A stretch of DNA of 64,000 nt from Flavobacterium ustbae (GTDB taxonomy: Bacteria > Bacteroidota > Bacteroidia > Flavobacteriales > Flavobacteriaceae), in NCBI RefSeq assembly GCF_003946915.1, contig NZ_RPOC01000012.1, forward strand, positions 1 to 64,000, given 5' to 3'. Below the pieces are notes generated by a model. The model saw only the letters and a list, made by a program, of their open reading frames with translations, had not been told where the DNA came from and searched no databases. The first letter of the stretch is position 1. Each line of letters starts with the position of its first letter. Of this stretch, positions 1 to 8,759 are shown one piece after another. The position numbers and the translations under genes are program-made.

Positions 1-1
1 T

Positions 2-3000
2 CTTCCTGCGGCTCCAAGCATCAGCGCTGGAGGCGCGACGACTTTCTGTTCAGGCGGAAATGTGGTTCTTACTTCATCGGCATCATCAGGAAACCAGTGG
101 TTCAGAGACGGATCTGCCATTACTGGCGCAACCAACCCGACATATACTGCAGCTTCATCAGGCTCATACACGGTTACGTTCAATAACGGAACATGCACAA
201 GCGCAGCTTCTGCACCGGCTTCGGTAACAGTAAACCCTCTTCCTGCGGCTCCGAGCATCAGCGCTGGAGGCGCGACAACTTTCTGTTCTGGAGGAAGCGT
301 GACTCTTACGTCAAGCTATGCAACGGGCAACTTGTGGTCTACAGGGGCAACAACCCAGTCAATCACAGTTTCGACATCAGGAAGCTATACAGTTCGTGTG
401 ACAGATGGTAACGGATGCCAGAGCGCGGCTTCAACGCCAGCTTCGGTAACGGTAAACCCAATGCCAGATGTACCGACATTCGGTTCATTTATGCAGGCTA
501 CATGTTCTACACCAAATGGAAGTTTTGAGATAACAAATTATAACGCTTCATATAGTTACTCAATTACTCCATCAGTAGGTGTTACAATAGTTGATTCAAA
601 AGTTACAGCCCCTACTGGTTCATATACTTTAACTGCTACTTTAGGTAGTTGTACTTCAGAATCATCAGCAAATGCAGTAATTAATTCTGTAATATGTGCC
701 AATGACGATGATTTTACCACTCCTACAGTAAGCTCAGGCAACAGCACGCCAAGCGTAACGGCAAACGACACCCTTGACGGAAAATCATTTGCGATCGGTA
801 ACGGTGCAGGAAAGGTTACCCTAACAGAAATCACCGTTCCGTCAGGCCTGACCTTAAATACATCGGACGGGACCATTGCAGTAAATGCCAATACCCCTTC
901 AGGAACTTATACGGTTGTTTACCAGATCTGCGAGAACGGCGCATCGCCATCAAACTGCGATCAGGCAAGTGCTACGGTTGTTGTGAAAAATGGCATTGAT
1001 GCTGTTGCGGATACGATTGATCCAATCAACGGAAATATCGGAGGCACGACAATCGCATTGGCAGGTAACGATACATTAGACGGCAAGCCGTTTGCCATTG
1101 GAGGCAATCCGGGAGAAGTGACGATAAGCATTGTGGGAGCATTGCCATCAGGATTGACCCTGAATGCTGCGGACGGAACAATTGCAGTTGCTCCAAACAC
1201 TCCAAAAGGAAATTATAGCATAGAATATAGAATATGTGAAGTTGGAGCTAATCCAACAAACTGCGACTCTGTTACGATCACCATTCCGGTAACGGCTGGA
1301 GATCTTGTTGCCAATGCAGACGCGATCGGATCTGTTGCGGGCTCAAATGCACCTCAGACTTTAGGTGTTAATGTTTTAGACAATGACACTAAAAACGGAG
1401 TGAAATTAGATCCTGCAGACGTTACCCTGACGGAATCGACGCCAGACCCGAAAGGATATCTGGTATTGAATCCTGACGGAACGGTGACATTGGGAGCGAA
1501 CCCTCCTGCAGGCGATTACGAACTGACGTACACAATCTGCGAGAAGCTGAACCCTGACAACTGCAAATCAAACACAGTTAGGGTTACGGTAGACCTGCCA
1601 GGCATTGATGCAGTTGCCGATGCAATTGATCCTATCAACGGAAATATCGGAGGCACGACAATCGCATTGGCAGGAAACGATACATTAGACGGCAAGCCGT
1701 TTGCTATTGGAGGCAATCTGGGAGAAGTGACGATAAGCATTATCGGCACGCTGCCATCAGGATTGACCCTGAATGCTGCGGACGGAACAATTACGGTTGC
1801 CCCAAACACTCCAAAAGGAGATTACAGCATAGAATACAGAATCTGCGACAACACCAATTCAGGCAACTGCGACTCGGTAACAATTACAGTTCCTGTTACA
1901 GCTGGAGATCTGGTTGCCAATGCAGACGCGATCGGATCTGTTGCGGGCTCAAATGCGCCTCAGACTTTAGGTGTCAATGTTTTGGAGAATGACACTAAAA
2001 ACGGAGTGAAATTAGATCCAGCAGACGTTACCCTGACGGAATCTACGCCAGACCCGAAAGGCTATCTGGTATTGAATCCTGACGGAACGGTAACGCTAGG
2101 AACAAACCCTCCTGCAGGCGATTATGAACTTACGTACACAATCTGCGAGAAGCTGAACCCGGACAACTGCAAATCAAACACGGTTAGGGTTACGGTAGAT
2201 CTTCCCGGCATTGATGCAGTTGCGGATACGATTGATCCAATCAACGGAAATATCGGAGGCACGACAATCGCATTGGCAGGTAACGATACATTAGACGGCA
2301 AGCCGTTTGCCATTGGAGGCAATCCGGGAGAAGTAACGATAAGCATTGTCGGCACGCTGCCATCAGGATTGGCACTGAACGGAAATGGAACAATTACGGT
2401 TGCCCCAAACACTCCAAAAGGAGATTACAGCATAGAATACAGAATCTGCGACAACATCAATTCAGGCAACTGCGACTCGGTAACAATTACAGTTCCTGTT
2501 ACAGCTGGAGATCTGGTTGCCAATGCAGACGCGATCCCATCTGTTGCGGGTTCAAATGCACCTCAGACTTTAGGTGTTAATGTTTTAGACAATGACACTA
2601 AAAACGGAGCGAAATTAGATCCTGCAGATGTCACCCTGACGGAATCTACGCCAGACCCGAAAGGATATCTGGTATTGAATCCTGATGGAACGGTAACGCT
2701 AGGAGCTAACCCTCCTGCAGGCGATTACGAACTGACGTACACAATCTGCGAGAAGCTGAACCCTGACAACTGCAAATCAAACACGGTTAGGGTTACGGTA
2801 GACCTTCCTGCCATTGAAGCTGTAGCCGATACAATAGCTCCAATCAACGGAAATATCGGAGGAACGACAATCGCATTGACAGGTAACGATACATTAGACG
2901 GCAAGCCGTTTGCCATTGGAGGCAATCCGGGAGAAGTTAGTATCAACATTGTAGGAACACTTCCAACAGGATTGACTTTAAATGGAGACGGAACAATTAC

Positions 3001-6000
3001 AGTAGCTCCAAATACTCCTAAAGGAGATTATGCAGTTGAATACCGTATTTGTGAGAATACAAATCCATCAAACTGTGACTCGGTAACAATTACAGTTCCT
3101 GTTACAGCTGGAGATCTGGTTGCCAATGCAGATCCGATACCATCAGTTATTGGTTCAAATGCACCTCAGACTTTAGGGGTGAATGTTTTGGACAATGACA
3201 CTAAAAATGGAGTGAAGCTGGATCCTGCAGACGTGACCATGACTGAATCTACTCCAGACCCGAAAGGCTATCTGGTATTGAATCCAGACGGAACAGTAAC
3301 GTTAGGAGCTAATCCTCCGGCGGGAACTTATGAGTTGACATATACCATCTGTGAGAAATTGAATCCAGGAAACTGTAAATCAAATACAGTTACAGTGACG
3401 GTAGGATTACCAGTTATCGATGCGGTTATTGACAGCATATCTTCAATTAACGGAAACACAGGAGCAACAACATTAGTTTTAACAGCTAATGATACCTTAA
3501 ACGGAAAACCAGTAGTTATTGGAACTAATCCGGGAGAAGTTAGTATCAACATTGTAGGAACACTTCCAACAGGATTGACTTTAAATGGAGACGGAACAAT
3601 TACAGTAGCTCCAAATACTCCAAAAGGAGATTATGCAGTTGAATACCGTATTTGTGACAATACCAATTCAGGCAACTGCGACTCAGTTACGATCACCATT
3701 CCGGTAACGGCTGGAGATCTGGTTGCCAATGCAGACACGATCGGATCTGTTGCGGGTTCAAATGCGCCTCAGACTTTAGGGGTGAATGTTTTGGACAATG
3801 ACACTAAAAACGGAGTGAAATTAGATCCAGCAGACGTTACCCTGACTGAATCTACTCCAGACCCGAAAGGATATCTGGTATTGAATCCAGACGGAACAGT
3901 AACGTTAGGAGCTAATCCTCCGGCGGGAACTTATGAGTTGACATATACCATCTGTGAGAAATTGAACCCAGGAAACTGTAAATCAAATACAGTTACAGTG
4001 ACGGTAGGATTGCCAGTTATCGATGCGGTTATTGACAGCATACCTTCAATTAACGGAAACACAGGAGCAACAACATTAGTTTTAACAGCTAATGATACCT
4101 TAAACGGAAAACCAGTAGTTATTGGAACTAATCCGGGAGAAGTTAGTATCAACATTGTAGGAACACTTCCAACAGGATTGACTTTAAATGGAGACGGAAC
4201 AATTACAGTAGCTCCAAATACTCCAAAAGGAGATTATGCAGTTGAATACCGTATTTGTGACAATACCAATTCAGGCAACTGCGACTCAGTTACGATCACC
4301 ATTCCGGTAACGGCTGGAGATCTGGTTGCCAATGCAGACACGATCGGATCTGTTGCGGGTTCAAATGCGCCTCAGACTTTAGGGGTGAATGTTTTGGACA
4401 ATGACACTAAAAATGGAGTGAAGCTGGATCCTGCAGACGTGACCATGACTGAATCTACTCCAGACCCGAAAGGATATCTGGTATTGAATCCTGATGGAAC
4501 GGTGACATTGGGAGCGAACCCTCCTGCAGGCGATTACGAACTGACGTACACAATCTGCGAGAAGCTGAACCCTGACAACTGCAAATCAAACACGGTTAGG
4601 GTTACGGTAGACCTGCCAGGCATTGATGCTGTTGCGGATACGATTGATCCAATCAACGGAAATATCGGAGGCACGACAATCGCATTGGCAGGAAACGATA
4701 CATTAGACGGCAAGCCGTTTGCCATTGGAGGCAATCCGGGAGAAGTGACGATAAGCATTATCGGCACGCTGCCTTCAGGATTCACCCTGAATGGTGCAGA
4801 CGGAACAATTGCAGTTGCGCCAAACACTCCAAAAGGAGATTACAGCATAGAATACAGAATCTGCGACAACAACAATCCTGGAAACTGCGACTCAGTAAAA
4901 ATCACTGTACCAGTTACAGGAGGAGATCTTGTTGCCAATGCAGATTCTATCCCAGCGGTTAAAGGCTCAAATGCGCCTCAGACTTTGGGTGTCAATGTTT
5001 TGGAGAATGACACTAAAAACGGAGCGAAATTAGATCCTGCAGACGTTACCCTGACTGAATCTACGCCAGACCCGAAAGGATATCTGGTATTGAATCCTGA
5101 CGGAACGGTAACGCTAGGAGCTAACCCTCCTGCAGGCGATTATGAGCTGACGTACACAATCTGCGAGAAGCTAAATCCAGGCAACTGCAAATCGAACACC
5201 GTTAAAGTTACGGTAGGCATGCCTGCTATTGACGCCATTGCAGAGACGTTAACGCCATCTATCAACGGAAGCATTGGAGGAACAACTACAGCTTCTGTAA
5301 TTGATAATGATACACTAAATGGCAATCCAGCTGTTATAGGAACACTTGCTGGTCAGGTAAAACTAACGTCAATAAATGTTCCGACAGGATTAACATTAAA
5401 TGCAGACGGAACAGTGACTGTTGCTGTAAATACGCCATCAGGAGTTTACAATATTGAATATAGTATCTGCGAGATTAGCAATCCTTCAAACTGCGATACT
5501 GCAATTTCAAAAGTTGCGGTAAATAATGGAACATTGGTTGCAAATTCAGATAATATTCCATCTGTTAAGACATCAAATACTGCGCAGAATTTAGGAGTGA
5601 ACATTTTTACAAATGATACTAAAAATGGAGCGCCGTTAAATCCATCAGATGTAAATCTGACTGTTACGCCAGATCCAAAAGGATACTTAATAGTTAATCC
5701 AGACGGTAGCGTTACTTTAGGAGCCAATGCGCCAGCAGGAGATTATGAAGTGACTTATACTATATGTGAGAAGTTAAATACTGGAAACTGTAGTTCAAAT
5801 ACAGTAAGAGTAACAGTTGAAAGCACTATTGTTGCAAATATAGATGTTGTGCCATCGGCAGTTGGAATAAACGTTCCGCAGTCATTAATTAATGTTTTTG
5901 CAAATGACACTAAAGACGGAAATGCTTTAGTTCCGTCAGATGTAATTCTTACTGTTACTGTTGCTGATCCAAAAGGATATTTAACATTGGATGCAAACGG

Positions 6001-7786
6001 AAATGCAATTCTTGCTCCTAATGCACCAGCGGGTAATTATGAATTGTCTTATTCAATTTGTGATAAATTAAATTCATCAAATTGCAGCTCAAATGTTGTA
6101 ACAGTAACTGTAGCAGAACCAACTATGGAGGTAGTAGCAAACAGTTATTGCTCTAACAATGTTCCTTATGTAAATTATACGGTAACGCCAGATAATTTTA
6201 CAGCGAATAATCAATTAACAATTAAATGGATTGATAGCGCTAATAATGTTGTGGCAACACAGACTAATTTACCATTAAGCGGAAATGTTATTTGGCCAGG
6301 TGCTGTAGTTGATGCTGACGGAAATGGAGTAGACTGGCCAGGATGGACTTTAAATAATGGACAATGGACAGAAAGTGCTGATGGTTTTGAGCTTACTAGA
6401 AACGGAGTGAGAATAGAATTCTCTGTAAATCCAACAGTAACAATTGCTGTAGCTTATCCACTTGCTACGCCAGAATGTAATGCGCGTCCAACATTTTCAA
6501 TTGTTGCAAATAATGATGAGTATGGACCAATTGATGTTAAAAAAGGAACTGCTCTTTCGGTTAACATTTTTGATAATGATAGTGTAAATGGAGTGAAACC
6601 AAATGCATCAGATGTTATTTTAACAACTGTTGTTTCAAATCCAAATGTGACTTTAAATGCAGATGGATCAATAAGTATGGCGGCGAATACTCCAAATGGA
6701 ATTTATGAAGTTACGTATCAAATTTGTGATGCAACCAATACATCAAATTGCAGTGCACCAGCAATAGTTAAGATTACAGTTGTAAACAGTGTAAATCCGA
6801 CTGATCCTTCAGTGCCAAATAACATTACTTTAGTAGATGATACTAATATTAGTGTAGACGGAATCAACGGTTCTATAGAATTTGTAAATGTTTTAGACAA
6901 TGATTTGATAAACGGAATGCCAATTAATCCGGCAGATGTTATCGTTACGCCATTGACAACTGATGCTTATTTTGAATGGAATGCAGATGGAACGGTAAGC
7001 GTAAAACCAAATACACCAGGAAATACGTATACGTTAACGTACCAAGTTTGCGAAAAAGCAAATCCGTCAAATTGTTCTACAGCAGTATTAACTGTTTTTG
7101 TTGAAGTTCCTGCAATTGCAGTAGTCAAAACAGCAGTACTCAATGATGAAAACAAAGATGGTTTTGCTAATGCAGGAGAAACAATTACATACAAATTTGC
7201 GGTAACCAATACAGGAAATGTTGCTCTTGTTGGAATCACAATAGAAGATTTATTGCCAGGAGTTGTAGTTTCAGGTCAAGCCATTAATTTGGGCGTAAAC
7301 GAATCTAATGAGACGAACTTTACAGCAGTTTACAAAATAACGCAAGAAGATATTAATCTAGGCAGTGTGAGTAATCAGGCAACTGTAAAAGGAAGCAGTT
7401 TAAGAGGAGTGGTAGTCGAAGATAAGTCAGACGATTCGAGAAATGACGGAGATAACCCTACCGTAATAGATTTAAATGGATGTGTAATCGAAGTATTGAA
7501 TGCTTTCTCTCCAAACGGAGACCAAAAGAATGCAAGATTCTATATTAGAGGTTTAGAATGCTACCCAGATAATACAGTTGAAATTTATAACCGTTGGGGA
7601 GTTTTGGTTTTCAGTATAGACCAGTATAATAATAATGATAGAGTTTTTGTCGGATATTCTAACGGACGTTCTACAGTAAAACAAACAGAGGGTCTGCCAG
7701 TGGGAACTTATTTCTATATTTTGAAATACAAAGACAGTGCTAATAACCCTCACGAAAAATCTGGTTACCTATACATTAATAAATAA
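2..7786 (+). CDS. Giant repetitive surface adhesin with type B T9SS sorting domain (5' end outside window)
   Basis: The reading frame is open from the first bases of the window, so the N-terminus and signal peptide lie upstream; about 2594 residues are visible. Order seen: Ig-like segments with the motif SAGGATTFCSGG (about 1-480), a short AT-rich linker, then two alternating modules of about 100 residues each (A starts AVADTIDPING, B starts LVANAD) repeated to about 5230. Degenerate copies follow, then a unique Trp-rich segment (about 6120-6490), a DUF11-like segment (about 7115-7440) and a C-terminal domain from about 7478 (NAFSPNGD, YNRWG, PVGTYFY, SGYLYI). That end is the type B (CHU_C-like, gliding-associated) sorting domain, which targets proteins through the type IX secretion system to the cell surface. 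An SprF-type protein follows directly, as for SprB in F. johnsoniae. I infer an SprB-like adhesin or filament; the ligand is unknown. Stretches have higher GC than the neighbouring genes. Confidence 0.93.
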   Translation, partial: LPAAPSISAGGATTFCSGGNVVLTSSASSGNQWFRDGSAITGATNPTYTAASSGSYTVTFNNGTCTSAASAPASVTVNPLPAAPSISAGGATTFCSGGSVTLTSSYATGNLWSTGATTQSITVSTSGSYTVRVTDGNGCQSAASTPASVTVNPMPDVPTFGSFMQATCSTPNGSFEITNYNASYSYSITPSVGVTIVDSKVTAPTGSYTLTATLGSCTSESSANAVINSVICANDDDFTTPTVSSGNSTPSVTANDTLDGKSFAIGNGAGKVTLTEITVPSGLTLNTSDGTIAVNANTPSGTYTVVYQICENGASPSNCDQASATVVVKNGIDAVADTIDPINGNIGGTTIALAGNDTLDGKPFAIGGNPGEVTISIVGALPSGLTLNAADGTIAVAPNTPKGNYSIEYRICEVGANPTNCDSVTITIPVTAGDLVANADAIGSVAGSNAPQTLGVNVLDNDTKNGVKLDPADVTLTESTPDPKGYLVLNPDGTVTLGANPPAGDYELTYTICEKLNPDNCKSNTVRVTVDLPGIDAVADAIDPINGNIGGTTIALAGNDTLDGKPFAIGGNLGEVTISIIGTLPSGLTLNAADGTITVAPNTPKGDYSIEYRICDNTNSGNCDSVTITVPVTAGDLVANADAIGSVAGSNAPQTLGVNVLENDTKNGVKLDPADVTLTESTPDPKGYLVLNPDGTVTLGTNPPAGDYELTYTICEKLNPDNCKSNTVRVTVDLPGIDAVADTIDPINGNIGGTTIALAGNDTLDGKPFAIGGNPGEVTISIVGTLPSGLALNGNGTITVAPNTPKGDYSIEYRICDNINSGNCDSVTITVPVTAGDLVANADAIPSVAGSNAPQTLGVNVLDNDTKNGAKLDPADVTLTESTPDPKGYLVLNPDGTVTLGANPPAGDYELTYTICEKLNPDNCKSNTVRVTVDLPAIEAVADTIAPINGNIGGTTIALTGNDTLDGKPFAIGGNPGEVSINIVGTLPTGLTLNGDGTITVAPNTPKGDYAVEYRICENTNPSNCDSVTITVPVTAGDLVANADPIPSVIGSNAPQTLGVNVLDNDTKNGVKLDPADVTMTESTPDPKGYLVLNPDGTVTLGANPPAGTYELTYTICEKLNPGNCKSNTVTVTVGLPVIDAVIDSISSINGNTGATTLVLTANDTLNGKPVVIGTNPGEVSINIVGTLPTGLTLNGDGTITVAPNTPKGDYAVEYRICDNTNSGNCDSVTITIPVTAGDLVANADTIGSVAGSNAPQTLGVNVLDNDTKNGVKLDPADVTLTESTPDPKGYLVLNPDGTVTLGANPPAGTYELTYTICEKLNPGNCKSNTVTVTVGLPVIDAVIDSIPSINGNTGATTLVLTANDTLNGKPVVIGTNPGEVSINIVGTLPTGLTLNGDGTITVAPNTPKGDYAVEYRICDNTNSGNCDSVTITIPVTAGDLVANADTIGSVAGSNAPQTLGVNVLDNDTKNGVKLDPADVTMTESTPDPKGYLVLNPDGTVTLGANPPAGDYELTYTICEKLNPDNCKSNTVRVTVDLPGIDAVADTIDPINGNIGGTTIALAGNDTLDGKPFAIGGNPGEVTISIIGTLPSGFTLNGADGTIAVAPNTPKGDYSIEYRICDNNNPGNCDSVKITVPVTGGDLVANADSIPAVKGSNAPQTLGVNVLENDTKNGAKLDPADVTLTESTPDPKGYLVLNPDGTVTLGANPPAGDYELTYTICEKLNPGNCKSNTVKVTVGMPAIDAIAETLTPSINGSIGGTTTASVIDNDTLNGNPAVIGTLAGQVKLTSINVPTGLTLNADGTVTVAVNTPSGVYNIEYSICEISNPSNCDTAISKVAVNNGTLVANSDNIPSVKTSNTAQNLGVNIFTNDTKNGAPLNPSDVNLTVTPDPKGYLIVNPDGSVTLGANAPAGDYEVTYTICEKLNTGNCSSNTVRVTVESTIVANIDVVPSAVGINVPQSLINVFANDTKDGNALVPSDVILTVTVADPKGYLTLDANGNAILAPNAPAGNYELSYSICDKLNSSNCSSNVVTVTVAEPTMEVVANSYCSNNVPYVNYTVTPDNFTANNQLTIKWIDSANNVVATQTNLPLSGNVIWPGAVVDADGNGVDWPGWTLNNGQWTESADGFELTRNGVRIEFSVNPTVTIAVAYPLATPECNARPTFSIVANNDEYGPIDVKKGTALSVNIFDNDSVNGVKPNASDVILTTVVSNPNVTLNADGSISMAANTPNGIYEVTYQICDATNTSNCSAPAIVKITVVNSVNPTDPSVPNNITLVDDTNISVDGINGSIEFVNVLDNDLINGMPINPADVIVTPLTTDAYFEWNADGTVSVKPNTPGNTYTLTYQVCEKANPSNCSTAVLTVFVEVPAIAVVKTAVLNDENKDGFANAGETITYKFAVTNTGNVALVGITIEDLLPGVVVSGQAINLGVNESNETNFTAVYKITQEDINLGSVSNQATVKGSSLRGVVVEDKSDDSRNDGDNPTVIDLNGCVIEVLNAFSPNGDQKNARFYIRGLECYPDNTVEIYNRWGVLVFSIDQYNNNDRVFVGYSNGRSTVKQTEGLPVGTYFYILKYKDSANNPHEKSGYLYINK
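995..5227 (+). repeat. Tandem intragenic repeat, seven units of 603-609 bp
   Basis: The codons for IDAV/IEAV at the start of module A recur at 995, 1604, 2210, 2813, 3416, 4019, 4622 and 5228, giving spacings of 609, 606, 603, 603, 603, 603 and 606 bp, always in frame. Each unit encodes one A plus one B module, about 201 residues. The units starting at 3416 and 4019 are almost identical for their first 400 bp, which points to recent duplication or gene conversion. Further degenerate copies extend to about 7100. Confidence 0.95.
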
Positions 7787-7794
7787 AAAGGATT

Positions 7795-7819
7795 ACGGCT
7801 TAGCTGTAAGCTAAGCCGT
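7795..7819 (+). other. Intercistronic hairpin between adhesin and sprF-like gene
   Basis: A perfect 11-bp inverted repeat (ACGGCTTAGCT, loop GTA, AGCTAAGCCGT) begins nine bases after the adhesin stop. It has no following T-run, so it looks more like an mRNA-stabilising or attenuating hairpin than a full terminator. The next gene starts 16 bp later. Confidence 0.7.
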
Positions 7820-7835
7820 TCTAAAAGCTTAATAA

Positions 7836-8747
7836 ATGAAAAAATTAATTTTAGTTTTTATGTTTTTTTCGATTGTGTCAAATGCGCAGCAAGATGCGCA
7901 GTTTACGCAATATATGTATAACACAATCGAAGTCAATCCAGCTTATGCAGGTTCTCGAGGGGTTTTGAGCGTTTTTGGGCTTTATCGTACCCAATGGGTT
8001 GGTTTAGAAGGAGCACCACAAACTAGTACATTTTCGGTAAATACACCTTTAAAGAATAGTGATTTAGGACTTGGGGTTTCTTTAGTAAATGACAAAATTG
8101 GTCCTACAACAGAAAACACACTATCAGCAGATTTGTCTTATACAATACCAACTTCACCAACATGGAATTTGTCTTTTGGTATAAAAGGTACGGCCAATTT
8201 GTTCAATATCGATGCTAGTAAATTGAGTTTTGAAGATCAGGACGATCCGCAGTTTCAAAATTTAAGTAACAAATTTTCTCCTAATGTTGGAGCTGGAGTT
8301 TATTTTCATTCCGATCGTGCGTATGTTGGATTATCGGTTCCAAATTTTATTGAAACCAATCGTTACGATGCAGATGATATTGCCATTTTTAAAGATAAAA
8401 TCAATTACTATTTAATAGCAGGTTATGTATTTAATCTAGATCGTTTAGAATATGTTAAGTTCAAACCGGCTATGATGGTCAAAATGGTAGAAGGAGCGCC
8501 ATTGCAGGTCGACGTTTCTGGAAACTTTATGTTTAATGATAAATTCGTTTTAGGTCTTGCTTATCGTTGGAGTGCTTCTGTTAGTGCAATGGCAGGATTC
8601 CAAGTTACTAAAGGAATGTATATTGGGTATGGTTACGATCACGAAACGACAAGATTGAGAAAATACAATTCAGGATCTCATGAAATTTTCCTTCGTTTTG
8701 AGTTTTTCAATAATTATAATAAAATGATATCACCAAGATTCTTCTAA
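7836..8747 (+). CDS. PorP/SprF family type IX secretion outer-membrane protein
   Basis: 303 residues with a signal peptide ending NAQ, followed by the family N-terminal signature QDAQFTQYMYN and NPAYAGSRG. The rest has alternating beta-barrel strands and ends in an aromatic residue (RFF). PorP/SprF proteins sit in the outer membrane and are needed for secretion or surface attachment of the type B adhesin encoded next to them (SprF for SprB in F. johnsoniae). The position 49 bp after the adhesin and 12 bp before the PorE-like gene supports a three-gene cassette. I infer that it serves the upstream adhesin specifically. Confidence 0.9.
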   Translation: MKKLILVFMFFSIVSNAQQDAQFTQYMYNTIEVNPAYAGSRGVLSVFGLYRTQWVGLEGAPQTSTFSVNTPLKNSDLGLGVSLVNDKIGPTTENTLSADLSYTIPTSPTWNLSFGIKGTANLFNIDASKLSFEDQDDPQFQNLSNKFSPNVGAGVYFHSDRAYVGLSVPNFIETNRYDADDIAIFKDKINYYLIAGYVFNLDRLEYVKFKPAMMVKMVEGAPLQVDVSGNFMFNDKFVLGLAYRWSASVSAMAGFQVTKGMYIGYGYDHETTRLRKYNSGSHEIFLRFEFFNNYNKMISPRFF

Positions 8748-8759
8748 TCAATGCCAAGT

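Noticed and set aside
193..411. 72-codon plus-strand frame overlapping the adhesin
   Set aside because: It lies wholly inside the adhesin frame, has no domain and no signals of its own.
995..5227. CRISPR-like periodicity
   Set aside because: The repeats are about 600 bp, in frame and protein-coding, with no short repeat-spacer pattern.
961..5325. Series of minus-strand open frames of 61-97 codons, repeated about every 600 bp
   Set aside because: They are mirror images of the adhesin repeats: GC-rich repeat DNA happens to lack stops in that frame. They recur only because the sense repeat does.
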